Assembly (NCBI RefSeq): GCF_010183535.1
Contig: NC_071328.1
Span: forward strand, 9,858,001 to 9,922,000
DNA from: Caenorhabditis remanei
Lineage: Eukaryota; Nematoda; Chromadorea; Rhabditida; Rhabditidae
Direction: 5' to 3'
DNA: 64,000 nucleotides
Of this stretch, positions 47,765 through 63,500 are shown one piece after another. The notes beneath the pieces are model-generated. The model did no database searches. It worked only from the letters and a program-made list of their open reading frames with translations, and was not told the origin of the DNA. Numbering within the stretch: position 1 is the first letter of the stretch; each line of letters begins with the position of its first letter. The position numbers were made by a program, and so were the translations under genes.

Positions 47765-50334
47765 ATCTCACTCCGTTTCTCGAATGACAGTCGAGAAGAG
47801 CGAGAAAGATTTCCGATACGATTCTGAAAATTGAATTAATTGAAATACATGAAAGTATCTTGAATAAAAGAAAAAGAGAGTGTCGTAACTGTAAGTTTTA
47901 ATGAAGAAAAATCGATAAGAACTGTTTGCTATCATGAAAAAGACGCCAGTGACGACGACGTTATCAGTGCAGGAAGAGGCAGGAAGCGAGGAAAAAAGGA
48001 CCAAGCGACAACCACAAATAGTTTTATACGTGTGGAAAAAAGCAGTGTATTGCAGAACAGGCCGTTTTTCGCTATTTCACTGACTGCTGTTACCCTCTCC
48101 GCAATGAGTCATGGCGCAGCGGTCAATGGGGAATCGGTGCGCCCCGTCTCTTCGTATCGAGCGAGGAGATCAATCACTAGGAACATCCAATGCTTTTCCG
48201 TTTTGACCTGTGAAAAAAGCGGTCAAAATAATAAAATCTTGAGGAAATCTTGATCAAGATCACATTTTGGTAACTAAATGAAGCACTAATTACAGTGGTG
48301 TGGCCCAGAAAGACGGAAATTAATGAAGAAAATCAAAAGAGTGAACATTTCTGATTGAAAGTGTGATACTTGATACCGGCAGAATGCTTAATACTAAACT
48401 TGAAACTAATGTTGATCGGTATTATACTCTCTTCGTTTATAGTGAAGTTTTCTTGTGAAATTATTAGTTGTTACAAATAAAAAATCTCCTTCAATTCGTC
48501 CTAGGAATGCTGGTGGTGTGTAGGTAAGTGTATATATGTGTCTGTGTTTCGTTTGCTAATAAACAGAATTGGAAAAGAATAGAGAGTATGCGGAGAGCGT
48601 AAGAGGAAGAAAGATGAGGACAGGTGTACGGCCGGACGAGGATACATTGAATTCATTATAAAGAATACATTACCAGTCACCGCATTCGAAGTGAACGAAC
48701 ATAGAAATTGGTGGCAGCGGGTTCAAGTTGTCCAGGATTGAAAAAAAGTGAAGGGAAAATGTTTGCCGAAAAATAAAGTGTGAATAGGCGGAAACGTGAG
48801 TCACTGAGTTGATCAGAAACAAACTTCAAACACCTTACCAATTTAGGAGAAAATGATTCCGAAAAAACGAACTGTTTGCAGACATGGATTCTATAGATTC
48901 TATTAATATAAGAATTCTCTCAACCAGAAATATGTATTTAGGATTGTCAAACTTTATAAATAAAGGTGAGAGATGAGCTAGTTCTCTGATTTCAATCTAA
49001 TTTTTAAGATATATCTTATTAGTTAGAATTCTCGATCAAAAATTATTGCATTATTGAAAAAAATTATAAACAGAAAAGTGAAAGATGCAGAAAATGTTTG
49101 GTTTTGCAAAATCATACAGTAATACTTCAAGGCGCATCAATCATCTTGTAATGTGGGTCTTGTAACGACTCAGAGAATCAGACACCGTACATAAAAAATT
49201 TCAACTATTTCAAAAATGTGCAGAAACGAAGAAACTGTGCTGGTAATGAAAAAGAAAATCTCTCTTTTCCCACAAGACGCGTCTTGACAATTTGGATGAA
49301 AAATGAACGAAATGGGCTAGCAGATGCGCTCACATCTGTTGTCAGGGCGCCAGATTCGCCTTTTAGAAGTGCACATGAAGCGGGAAGGAAGGGATTCGAT
49401 TGGAGCTAAACGAAAGAGCGGCCTATTGGGACTGAAGGCAGAGACTGGCCGCCATTTTGATGGTCGCCGGTTTGGTTTCCCTCTCGTGCGCGAGAACCGC
49501 GAAACACAGACAACAACGCGTAGATGCGGCGAATAAAAATATTGAGTATTTTGAAGAAGACACAGACATTCACAATGCGCGAGAATGCTGTCCGCGCACC
49601 GCCGCAGGAGCCCTGAACCGCCGAACTCATAAAATGGAATGGAAGAAACGTAGCAGAGTGGGTTGTTTCGCAATGAGAGTGAATAATTGGTTAGAGTGGG
49701 CATCTACATTGGAGAGAACAATATACATATTTTAAAAGATAACTGCTCGTACGAATGGTTTTTGAAAACAAAAAAAGAAATGATGGGCTCCACGATTCTC
49801 AAAAAAATAGTTCAACAGAACGGGATTTATCAATATTTGATAAGTTTCAAAAAATAGAATGACAGGACTTTAAAGCCTTCTGGGGTTATCTTGTAATACA
49901 GCTGATAATCCTAGATGGAAGTCGGCGATCAAATGATTTCTCTCGAGCTCGAGTAAACTGCTCGAAGAGCCAGCTCAAATCGACCACTCCTGCGCTCCGC
50001 ATTATTTGCTGAGCACAATTACGGAAACCGAAAAACAACATTCGATATTAATGGAATCTTGGTTAATTGTCCTAAAAAAAGACTGAATACAATCAGAACA
50101 GCTTGCCCAAAAAGTACTTCCAAGAGAAGAGAACACTTCCAAGCTTTTCCACTTTCCTCATAAAGTACGCCAATTGCATCGATGACCACCCACTATGAAA
50201 AGTCAACAAATCGGAAGATCAGAGATGAGCAGAAATAGAATGAAGAATACGGAGAAAAAGATAGGAAAAGAAGAGAGAAATTGAACAAATGCACTCCATT
50301 CCTTTCCTTCCTCCACCAGAGAACACTGTTCCAA
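47765..50334. other. region upstream of the SH3 adaptor, no convincing gene
   Basis: About 2.6 kb. A moderately GC-rich block at 49320-49640 (GGCCGCCATTTTGATGG, CTCGTGCGCGAGAACCGCG) stands out and could be a promoter or an old repeat, but none of its open frames has start or splice support. 49919-50030 has clustered CTCGAG motifs. The rest is AT-rich. Confidence 0.45.
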
Positions 50335-51242
50335 ACAGGCCAATACTAAATGGGTACCGATATTTTTGGGTACCTACTCTTTGGGTATCAAGTGATCATT
50401 GGGTTCCAGTGATCTTTGGGTACCGATTTGAGATGATTATTCTTTGGGTACCAAGTGATCATTGGGTACCTGTGTTCTTTGGGTACCGATTTGGGGCACC
50501 AACTCTTTGGGTACCAAGTGATCTTTGGGTGCCGCTGATCTTTGGGTTCCAAGTGATCTTTGGGTACCCGTTTCTATGTCTTTTTGAATTTTTTTCTTCG
50601 TCTTAAAATTAATTTTTTCGAATCTCAATACTCAACGAACAATGCACTACATGTAACTTGTCACAGTTCAGTTGGCCTGGCCACTCAAAAAATGTTTACG
50701 AGGAATCCGAATCAGTGTTCTGAAAGAGGAACAAAGCTTACGAAATCTGTGTGATTCTTGCGGTGGACCACTTTTCACCATTCTCTTAGGCTTAGGTTTC
50801 TTAGAATTTCGGAAAAAAAATTGACAAAAACGACAAAAGTTGACAAATTAATAGTTTTTTGTCAATTTTTTCCGAATTTCTAAGAAACCTAAGCCTAAGA
50901 GAAAGCTTAGGTAACGAAAGAAGTGCCTCTCCTACGCCTTCAGCCCCACACTTTCAACCAAAAATTTGAAATTTGAGTGACCCACCCAAACTCCTTTAGC
51001 GCCGAAACTGGTACCCAAAGATCACTTGGAACCCAAAGATCAGCGGCACCCAAAGATCACTTGGTACCCAAAGAGTTGGCGCCCGAAATCGGTACCCAAA
51101 GAACACCGGTACCCAATGATCACTTGGTACCCAAAGAATAATCATCCCAAATCGGTACCCAGAGATCACTGGAACCCAATGATCACTTGGTACCCAAAGA
51201 GTAGGTACCCAAAAATATCGGTACCCATTCAGTATTGGCCTT
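50335..51242. mobile_element. foldback element: long inverted repeat with minisatellite arms
   Basis: Left arm 50335-50572 and right arm 51004-51242 are reverse complements over about 240 bp, with only scattered mismatches. Each arm is a degenerate tandem array of units of roughly 18-21 bp built on TTTGGGTACC followed by AAGTGATC. Because units preserve frame locally, both strands show chance repeats of WVPSDHWVP. The 430-bp loop holds a second, independent inverted repeat (50782-50902). Near-identity of the arms implies recent origin or ongoing homogenisation. The architecture is that of foldback (FB-like) elements; no transposase is present. Confidence 0.85.
50782..50902. repeat. inner inverted repeat within the foldback loop
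   Basis: TCTCTTAGGCTTAGGTTTCT at 50782 onward is mirrored by AAACCTAAGCCTAAGAGA ending at 50902. The homology continues inward through TTTCGGAAAAAA and TTGACAAAAA, leaving a short centre near 50840. The stem is about 45-50 bp with a few mismatches. Confidence 0.8.
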
Positions 51243-51243
51243 C

Positions 51244-53363
51244 CAAACAACATCAATTTTCTTCCAATTTTCAATTTTTCAGACAGTGTTTTTTTGTTTT
51301 TGTTTTTGTCTTTTTCACGTCTTTCTATTGTCATTTTCAAATGTCATTTTTGTTGAATTAATCGATTTGAATACTGTCATTTCTGGATCAAACTTTCATC
51401 CTTTGTACCATTGTTGAATGATAGAAACATTCGTTTTCTCTTTTGTTTGTCTCTACTCACATTTCTTTGTTACTTTTTGAAAGAGATTCCTGAAAAGTTT
51501 CTAGTTTTGAAGAAAGAATTGGAGGCTCAATTGAATGCGTATTCTTCCAATTTCTGATTTTTGATTCTCTCTGTTTCAAAAAATTGAATACGAATATTAC
51601 TTTTTGAAAAAGCAATCCAGTCTCGGGAAGATTTTATTTGTTTGTCTAGTGAGTAGGGCTTTTAACTTTCTCTAACTTCAATTTTTTGAATTTTTGAGAA
51701 ATACGACCCTGAATTCTCAATAAGTTCTTATAAACGGATTACGGTATTTTTAGCTTTCGATTTCATCCTTTTTCTTAAATTTCTGTTCTTTGAAGTTTAG
51801 CTTTGTATTGCATTATCTTATCAAAACAGAGTGTTTTAATGAATATTAACAGCCATATATCACTTAGTTTTATGTCTTTTAATGGTTTTATTCAGCAGGT
51901 TATAGATGGGCATATTTCATCATTGTCTGCAGATTCTTACAGTTCTTTCTTCTTATTTTGTTGTCTTTCTTCTTATTTTGTTGTTGTTCACAGTCGCTTA
52001 AAGTTCAATCCGAAATTTGTGTTTAGTTTTTGTACCTGTCTGAAATGTTTCCTAGAATTCAAAAAAAGTTTCTTTCAGGAATTTCAAATAATAATGTCAG
52101 CTGATGAATCAGTTCCCACTTTGCTTTGTTTGCTTTTGAAACAGTACTTTCTCAGCCCTTTTTTTATTTTCTTTTTCCCTCCACAATGTTATTTTTTCAT
52201 GTACATTTTATTTGTTTTCTAGTTAGTATAGAATCGACACATACTGGTTGGAACTAGTACTTTCTATTTCCCAAGTGTTTAGTTTTCTAACAGAATAATA
52301 TACTCAAAAGCAAAATTACAGAACTCAAAATTCAAGCTTTTTCAAGCAATTTTCATCTTTTGAAGACATCCTTTTTCAAAATAACTTTGAAGATCAATTT
52401 CATATTTTAATTTTTCAAATGTTGTCTTCTGATTATAAAGAAACCATCTTATCCAGACGAGTACCAACTAGGTTTCAGTTTATACATACATCTTCAAGTA
52501 AACAGAAGCGAACACTTCATTCTTATCAACTCATCATAACAATCCATGTTACACTAATAATAATAAACTCTTTTCCCTCTTTTTTTCTCTTCTCCAATAC
52601 TCTCGTTCTTCGTCAAATCTACTCCAGAATAACAAGTGAGCATAATTTTTCTCTCTTTCTCTTCTTCTCAAACCACAACTACTATGAAACCTTTTCTCTA
52701 CTCCTCTAATCCTTCTTCCGCACAGCTGTTCCGCCACTATTCCGCGTGACCAATTATGCATCATGGACGACGGCAGTGTTGAATGAATAGGAAAGATGAC
52801 ATCTTGATGTTGCATTTCGTATGTATTCTTGAGAACGTTTCCACAGTCTAATTTATAACTTTTCCCTGTTTTTCTACTCTTTTATCTTGAAAAAGTTATC
52901 TTTCAACTAAATATAAGTTTGCAGTGTTTCAAAAGTATTTAAAACTATTTCGAACATTTTATATTCGAAACAAACCAAATTGACTCGAGGATATCATATT
53001 CATTCTCGTTCTTTCAGTTTACTCCTCGCCCCTTTTTCCTCTTTCACTCGCTCTCTTCCCATCTCCGTTCCTTTCACGAATTCACCACAATCTCTATTTT
53101 TCTATGCTGTTTTCTGGCCGCATTCGTGCTCCTTTCCACGTGATGCCACCACACTTTTCTGCTCGAAAATGGAAACGATATTGTTTTCAGTCGATAACTT
53201 CATTTTCTGGTTTAATTAATTAACTGAATCCTGTTCTGTTTATAATTTTTGAATTCTCCTGTAAGCTTAGAAGTGTTTACAGTACTTCTTTAAGAAACTC
53301 TTGATAGGCTTCTCTCTTTTTTTCATCGAAAATTCAAAATCCTGTTCAATTATCAATTATTCA
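51244..53363. other. intergenic region, no convincing gene
   Basis: About 2.1 kb of T-rich sequence. Plus-strand frames at 51803-52222 and 52980-53219 are rich in Phe, Ser and Leu codons from poly-pyrimidine runs and show no splice structure. The last few hundred bases probably contain the promoter or outron of the small coiled-coil gene. Confidence 0.5.
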
Positions 53364-53402
53364 GATCTTCCCGTCACTCGTGAAGGCTATGAAATAAACG
53401 AA

Positions 53403-53820
53403 ATGAACGCTGAAGATGTAGTAGATGTAAGTTATTCGGTTCGTACAGACACTGACCTCTATTTATAAATTTGCAGCAAGTAGAAAGATTGCGTCGCGAG
53501 AAGAACATGTATCTCGATTTTCTGAGACTAAACTATCGAATTCTCGACAGATACGAGCAGATTCATGAAATCTTTCTTTCTTCTCTGTAAGTTTCTTTCC
53601 TTGTTTGAAATAAAGCGTGAATCGAAATTTAATTTAGGAATAGCGCAACTTCTGAAGCTATGAGACTACATGAGCAACAGAAGCTAGACGAAATCAACAC
53701 AGTAATTGTGAGTTAAACTTCTCACATCTGTATAAAATTGAAACCTATTTTCAGGCAAGTCTTCGAAATATGATTCTGTCAGCCGAGAAGAAAAACGAGT
53801 GTAAACTTTTCAGTGACTGA
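53403..53820 (+). CDS. small coiled-coil protein, family not recognised
   Basis: Four exons (53403-53426, 53477-53586, 53638-53707, 53755-53820) with canonical junctions and matching phases give 89 residues. An ATTCAG acceptor ends at 53364, 38 nt above the ATG, consistent with trans-splicing. The protein is almost wholly helical and charged, for example VERLRREKNMYLDFLRLNYR and RLHEQQKLDEINTVI, and ends ECKLFSD. Size and heptad-like pattern resemble subunits of small coiled-coil complexes (for example BLOC/BORC or spindle components), but I cannot assign a family. AATAAA is at 53981. It is convergent with edc-4. Confidence 0.7.
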
Positions 53821-54229
53821 TTCAGTCAGTTACAATGTATGTACATATCGACTCTCTCAGGATCCAAATCATATTCACCTCAACAATCACTTCGTTTACA
53901 GTTTTCGGACACGGATTTATTGTTTGTGATGAATATCTAAAATACAGTTTATATATATGTTCAAACATTACAAAATCAGTAATAAATTAAGGAATTTGTG
54001 GGGAGTAAGATTTTTTTGAGGTTCTAATCACAAATCTACAAGATTTAGCTATTAGTAGCTGACATAATAAGCTTTCTAAACTGAAACAAGACCACTGCCT
54101 ATTTCTTATTGAGCTTGCATTCCAAACTTTAAAATAGAACTTTGAAAACGTCAAGGTAAAACTGAGACTGAGATTGTTTTAACAGAACTGGGAAAAGACG
54201 GGCATCGGGTATGGTGGAAGTATGTCGGT
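53821..54229. other. convergent 3' flanks
   Basis: This 409-bp stretch between the small coiled-coil gene (+) and edc-4 (-) contains the plus-strand AATAAA at 53981. Nothing else is recognised. Confidence 0.5.
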
Positions 54230-57200
54230 TTATTGTTGAGAGTGATCCGAAAGAAACTTCGAGAGGACAGATGTTGCTGAAATTTTACAATCGATTAAAA
54301 TAATAGGTACAATACGCTTACATGTTCTCTGTGATGGTGTTGCAGGCTGGAGAAGAGATGAGCGAGTCATCTGATACAGCAAACGAACATATCGGCGTAC
54401 TTGCTCGTCTGGCGAGTTTTCAATCAATTCTGAAATGAATTTAGTGTAAAAACAGTTTCTGGCTTCGCTATGTAGCTTTAACCTAGAACATTGTTCACAT
54501 AGCAATCTGGCTTACCTTGAAGTGACATCAGAAGCTTTTGAGCAACAGGAGTCACAACAAGAATGATCTCTGGATCACTCATATCAATCTCTGGAATAAC
54601 AAGCTCGATCCATCTGAATTTAAGATCTCGGTCTCTGTTGAGAGAAACGGTGAACTGTGACACCAGAGCAAGAAGACATCTTTGGCTCAACTTCGTGTTT
54701 CCGGGAATCAAAATCTTTTCTGGATTGATTTTGGAGCAAACAAATTCGAGAAGGCTTTCGTTGGCTTTATTGAGTGCAGCCTCAAGTGCACCTTCAGGGT
54801 CAGTGTCAATCATTCGAAGAAGTGCTACTCTATCCATTTCATTTTTCTGTTGTTGTTGTTGTTGTTGTTGCGCTGCAATCTGCATTGTCGCCATTGCAGT
54901 TCCTTGAATCAATTGGGAAGTAGAAGTAAGATACTGGAATGAATTTTTGTTTTCTATAACTTATAAGTCACAGTACCTCATTGATTCCACATCTGAAATG
55001 CTCATTCAGGCGTTCGAAAAGAACTTCACAGCTTCGTTCGAAAGATGGAAGAATACAATCGGTTAGAGCATTTCTAGCAGAACTTCCAACACGTTGGCTG
55101 ATGTACTCCGCTGTTTCTACTCCGCTAGACCGAACTGAGCTGACGATCTGTTCATTCAGATTGTGGATTCCACTGCGAAGTGCTGCTATCGTATCGAGTC
55201 GCCCATTCTCACAGAGTTGCTCGATGCGATTGAGCATATATCCTTCTCTCATCCGAATGTTCTCATCTGCAACTTTCGGGAAATTATCACATCTGACAAC
55301 AGGCATAGACCAAACACAATCCTTTGAAATACTGGCTGTAAAATCTTACCCAGTGCGCTGATAATTTGTTGCACCATAACTTCATTATTCTCTTTTCTCT
55401 CTGCTTCAATGCGACCCAATGCAGCAATAACATCGTCCAACTTTTGATTGACTACCTCAAGGTTAAGACCAGAATTAGAAGTTGTTTTTTGCATCAATAG
55501 CCCCTGTAGTGTTAAAGAGTTGAGTGGCTCCTGCTCGGTGTCCACATATACAGAAGGACTTGTCTCTTTCTCAGAAGATTCGACGAAATTCACAAGTGGT
55601 GAAGGAATGTGTTTCTTCAAAGTCAATTGTAACTCTAGCATACTACGTTTTCCCATGGCAACGAAATATCTCTTGGTTTTCACATGTTTCATTTTTATTT
55701 CGCCTGATTCACTAGCATCTGACTCGTCATCAGTCGCATCATCATTGCTATCATTGTTAAAAAGATCATCTTCGGAATCTTCTGACGATATATCAAATGT
55801 AGTGGAAGAAATAGGTGAAATTGAGAAAATGGGGTGGCAGAATGAAGTCTGAGTGATTCCAATGAAACGAGGTTGCTCATTGCTACGGAATGAATTCATA
55901 ATTTCAACCGTGTATACTTTCTGAAAAATTTAAAAATAGAATGAACGAATTTTTAGATCAATATTGATGAACCTACCATTCCGTCAACATCTAAAAGATG
56001 GATAAAGTTAGCAGTTGGATCGGGAATACTGATGAATTTGTTGATTGCTCGTGTTGTCTCAAAACGAATTCTACCGAGACATTTCCAGCTTTGGCATTCA
56101 TACAGAGCTACTTTGTGGCCATTATTGGAAACAACAACGCAAAACCGCCAAAACGGAACGCTTTTTCTATTCGGTGTCAAATCATCAAGAAAAATGAGAT
56201 CATCGATCAGTCCGCTTTTTGCAAATCCTCTTGGTTCAAAACAATGAGCGTCGTTCAAAGTATTACTTTCTTCGTTGAAAGTGAAAAATTGAACTGGGCC
56301 CTCTGTTTTTGCAACGGCAACAGCTGTCGAATCAGGAGATATGCAGACTGATGAGATTCGAACATCCTTGTTTTCAGCTTGGTTATTGAAGCAATGTGAG
56401 AAAAGCCCTCCTTCTTCCTTTCTCGCATCGTCAAAATCTATGTCGTCGCCTAAGCCCGCATCTTTCAGAATACCGATGTTAACAATGTACAATTGTTTTC
56501 CCTGTAATAATTTCCTTAATTTAACATTTTTGATAGAAGTTTACGGACTGAATATACTGCAATCATGTGACTTGCTTCGTCGTCGTCATCATCTCCTTGA
56601 ATGTATGGACACCACGACAGACGAGGCTGATCATCTTGAGATGGAGATGACGGCCAATTGTTGATTGAGATATATTTCTTTCTGAAATTAGTTTGATGAA
56701 ACCAAAAAAGTGGTATGGGACAAACGCACGGCTCGCAACTATCTGACACTTCAAAAACGTAAAGGGACAAATCAGCATTGAGTACAGCAAGGAACTTGTG
56801 GTGATGAGCAAATGCCAAATCGATGGTTCTGTGAGGAAAGTCCTGAAAGTGAACTGTTGCACACTTTATAGCAACAAGTCGTAACCTTGAATCTATGCCT
56901 CTGCTTCGTTTGCAAGTTGATCAGATTCAGGGATTCTCCGACGGATTCATGAATTGAACGAAATCCTACAATTGGTCCATTCGATGACAGAATGCCTCCA
57001 CGCAAATATTGAATCTGAAATCGAATATGATTTCTCAACGAATTCAGAAACTTTACGTACTTCTCCTTTGTGATCCATGATGACTTTCGTATGCACATTG
57101 GACGAATCCCGTTCTCTCCCGTTATCGACATCAGATGACACACTCAGCTGCACAGTTACATTGTTGCCAATTTCAAACCCGATTGATGACTTCTTTTTTG

Positions 57201-57302
57201 ATATTGTGCTGAAATAAACAAGTCAGATGTGAAACGTTTCTTGCTAACTCACTATTTTTCAACCACCACTTCTGGCGACTGCAATCCGTGTGAATCGGTC
57301 AT
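54230..57302 (-). CDS. edc-4: EDC4/Ge-1, mRNA decapping scaffold
   Basis: P-body scaffold that joins DCP2 and DCP1 and promotes 5' cap removal. Ten exons (57253-57302, 57061-57208, 56886-57014, 56549-56842, 55977-56501, about 55350-55920, 54977-55266, 54516-54933, 54322-54429, 54230-54276) give about 859 residues. The N-terminal half is a WD40-type propeller: RTIDLAFAHHHKFLAVLNAD, RLSWCPY, SSVCISPDSTAVAVAKTEG. An acidic Ser/Asp linker follows (SEDSEDDLFNND). The C-terminal helical region has KLDDVIAALGRIEAERKENN, then an octa-Gln tract encoded mostly by CAA, then the conserved EDC4 tail (DTDPEGALEAALNKANESLLEFVCSK is split across this section). The gene is shorter than human EDC4. A TTATTGCAG acceptor lies 9 nt above the ATG. 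The symbol follows remembered synteny with ace-2 and trx-4. Confidence 0.88.
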
Positions 57303-58195
57303 CGGAGTACCCTGCAATAAAAACGGAGTTGTATCTCAGAAAGTATAAGTCTATACAGTTTCAAAAAACGTTTACGGGGAGAATTTGCAGAATGCAAGAG
57401 ACGACAAGAGAACAACAAAAAATCTCGTAAAAAAAAATAGTGAGAGACTGCGGAGCAAAAGGTCGAATGTTCACTGTGACGACAAACTGCGGACTTCTCA
57501 TCAAAAACTTCTTATGGAAAGTTGTTTCGGACAACGTTTATAGCGATGTATCGATAACAAAAAACACACGCAGAAGAAGATGATAAGACGGATTCATCAA
57601 TTGCAACAGCGATATGTCGCGATAACTTTTTTCTTTGAAGTCAAACCCAGAACCAGTCGCACACCATCACGTTTTACACACATTTTTCGAAATAGAATTG
57701 AAGATCTCAGTTTATTTTGAGAATCCTTCTATTTGTGATATTGAGATGGGAATTTTCTGGGATTCACCACTGGAGAATTGTAATGTTGGTTACAGTATCA
57801 TCTTGAATTGTATTATGAAGAAAACTTCGCATACTGAACAAGTGTTTATCATATTTTGAAGCTATAAAACCAACTATTTCTATGCTAATAAATTGTTCGA
57901 AAAGAAAGACGAATGATTTACTAAAACATAAATATTGAGACTCTTCTGATGAGCAATTGAAGATAGTTGAATAACAAAACATGAAGAAAGAAGCAGTAAG
58001 CATTGAGTTTTCTGATAAAAGAATACACCGTTTAAAAGGAAGAAGAAGTCAAAAAGAATGGAAAATTCGTTGAGTTGGGTGGCAGAGATGGGATGAAGCA
58101 TTTGAGGAAAAAGTGAAACAGAACAAATGAGTGAGATCAAAGAAGAAATATTCAATGACTAACATAGAAAAGAAACATATAATATACCTAAATTA
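57303..58195. other. intergenic region between ace-2 and edc-4
   Basis: This 893-bp same-strand gap contains the edc-4 acceptor (about 57312) and upstream sequence, plus the ace-2 3' flank. Two TATCGATA/TCGCGATA-like motifs sit around 57546-57622. The length argues for separate promoters rather than an operon. No gene is seen. Confidence 0.5.
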
Positions 58196-60525
<2,330 letters not shown>

Positions 60526-63500
60526 GGCCGGAGAGTGTCTTCTTCTGAAGGCTAGCTGCGACGACGGCGGCTTCTGATCACGTGTTGTGCCGCACCTAGC
60601 ATTCACATAGAAGTAGGCGGTCTGATATCTGAATAATTATGAAGACGTGGTGGATACTAATTGGAATGAAGGAGCAGAAGAAGGTAATCAGGTTAGAAGG
60701 AATCGAGAGGGACACCTGCATACGGAAATGAAATGGGATATTGGAGCGGAAACGATCGAAAATGGAAATTTGGTTAGGACCAACATCTAGAATGGATACG
60801 AAATGGAGTTTTTGATGGAGGGGATTCGGAACTAGAAACAAACTCTACGATTCTGAAGCCTTCAGAAATACTATAGTTATCTGAGAGGAACAATATTTTC
60901 TTTAACTCTTTCTATAACTCTTTTCAAGTTCAGAGAACATATTAGCGTGACATAAATATGTCATAATACTCAAGTACCAGAACTCTATTTCTGTGGTTAT
61001 GTTTCCTAATACCCAAAAAGCATGAACCGTAAATAACCTGAGGTTTTTCTGCTTCGTTTCTCTCTATAATTAGCTCATTATCATTTCGTTTTCAATACTT
61101 TACTAGGTATTTCAAGAACCTTAAAAGGCAAAAAAAAATTGCAGAAGTGTGAAAAAAAATGAAATGCGGATGCGCGAGAGTGTGACAAGGAAGGCGGGAA
61201 AAACTGAAAGTTTACGGCCAATTTTACGAGCGAATCGTGTGCAAACAGGGTGAAAATGTTGCAGATGGGTGGCGATTTTGAAGGACATATCCCCCGGAAT
61301 AATGACACACAAATTGATTTTGAAAAAAAGAGAGGAGGGAAGGAATTATGTATTGTGGAAAAGAGGAAAAAATATATGAGGGAACACGGTTTTTGACATT
61401 CTCTGGTCATAAAGTAGTCTCAAGTGTTGTGAAGGTCCTTGAATAGAAATAGAAAGAAGAGGGAGAAAGAGAGTTATATTGGTCATTTTAAAGAAGAGTT
61501 CAGAACATTATTACTGAGTTTAAATAGATATATGTTGATAAGATTTTAATTTTGCTATTTGTGTTTTGGAATCCCAATTATCGGTGAAATATTTCAAAAT
61601 TGGTATGAATAAGTGGCTTGAACTTTTGAATTTTTCCGGACATACAAAAGTCTCGTAACCTGGCTAAACGGAGGCAAAAGTATTAGTCTAAACTTACTTA
61701 ACAGACATTAAAGTTTTTTCAAAGGGAAACTGTATAAAAATGAAATGCCTGATACTTTCAATTATTAGTTTCAGCCACGTTGCACTGAAAGTTTACTTTT
61801 TGAATTAAAAAAAAACTTTTGGTAGTTTCTATCGAATCTGATTAGAAAACAAATATTTTTGTATATTTTTCAGTTTGTATTTTTCATTAATGTTTTGAGT
61901 AACTGATTAAACTTGCGACAAGTTTTTGCAAAAGAAACTATTATTCGAGATTCTGGAACACCGGAGAAACTTTTTCAGTAAATCTTTGGTTTTTCGAAGA
62001 GGGAAAGTGTTAATAAATAATACAGATTTGTCTTTTAAAAGAGCAAATTTTGAAAGAAAAGAATATTTGAAAAACAAGAAAAAGGAAGAAAGTAGCAGAA
62101 AAAGAGAGAATCTGAGATGAAAAAAAGATGTACAAGGGGGCGAAGAAAAGAGATAAGAAGTCGTGGGAATCAATGTCCCGAATGAAAAAAAGAAGGAAAA
62201 AGAAGAGAATGGAAGGTTGATGTAATACTTCACTTCATCTTATTAATTTCAGATTCTCCCTCTTTCCACGTGATGATACTTACCTGTCCATGTCAACAAA
62301 ATGGACAATGAGAGCAAATAAATGAGTAGAAGAAGAAGAAGTTGATAAGATAGTAAGTCCGAGCAGGGAGAGAAAGACAAAAGAGGCACAATTGCATGAG
62401 CACAGGCTCTTCCCACAAAACACTCAAACTATTTTGAATACTCTTCGCTTCAAGGGTCAGTTATTCGACGTCGACGACGACTACATATTCCGAAGCAGTG
62501 TACACACATCCTCACCTAAAAGAGGTCTTCCCCCGGATGTCGTCGTCATAAATCGAAAGAATTATTCATTCGTGGCGCCAATTCTCTTCTAAACTCCTTT
62601 ATCCTTTTTTCAAAAACGTCTGTATCGTCAGAGTCCTCCTCTTTTTCTTTTTTCATGAATTCTTCTTGGTCACCTCATGATTCTTTCCTCCCTCAATTTA
62701 ATAAACCAACTAGTCGTGACATCACTTGACACGTCAAGATCCTTGAATACTTTCAAAGTTAATTTTCGCACAAAAAGAGACAAATGACGTGGAAATAGGA
62801 CGTACGTACGGCGATGCAAAGGGTCCTCTTTTTGCTGTGTATATGCCAGGTATCGGGTCGCCTTCAAATTTCCGAAATCTCTTTTTTCCTCTCTTCCCCA
62901 AACTTTCAGGTGCCAGTTGCTACGAAGAACATAATTTTTGCTGCAGATGTTGTTAATGACACGATTACGGTGGGTTTGGTGTAATTAATGTGGTTCTACT
63001 AGCTTCTTTCTCACAAAAAACGAAGAGATATTTAAATGTTTTCTCAAAAATATTTATAAACTGGAAACTTCACAGAAATTTATAACTATATTGTATTTAA
63101 AACTGTAAAAAATGAGATTCAGGTATAGGATTGATATGATCTCTAGTTGATCAGTGCCCCGGTCAGCCGCCCACTTTGAAGCCACGATCTTCTGATCTTG
63201 TCAAAAAAAAAAACAGCAAAACGAAAACCAAAGAATGAGAACGGAACATTCTGTAATTTGAGTGGAGGACCTTTTTGAAATCAGATGGAATCAACGAGAA
63301 AAAGAATATAAGAGATTACGGTACCCGTCGCCCAAAAAATCATGTCTTTTCAAAATAGAAAACAATGCTCTTAGCTATTGAGACATTGAAATAATGAAAT
63401 AAAAAATGTTAAAAAGTTAGGGGAAGCTGTGAAATTCGATGCTCTCCGGACGAGTCCGATACAGCAGTGGAACGGACTAGAAAGGAGCGGAGACATAAGA

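Noticed and set aside
49218..49735. GC-rich block with overlapping frames on both strands
   Set aside because: Frames begin at non-ATG codons or lack splice support; could be promoter DNA but no coding evidence.
50289..51340. Frames with repeated WVPSDHWVP-like peptides
   Set aside because: They are chance translations of the tandem repeats in both arms of the foldback element, present on both strands; not a repeat protein gene.
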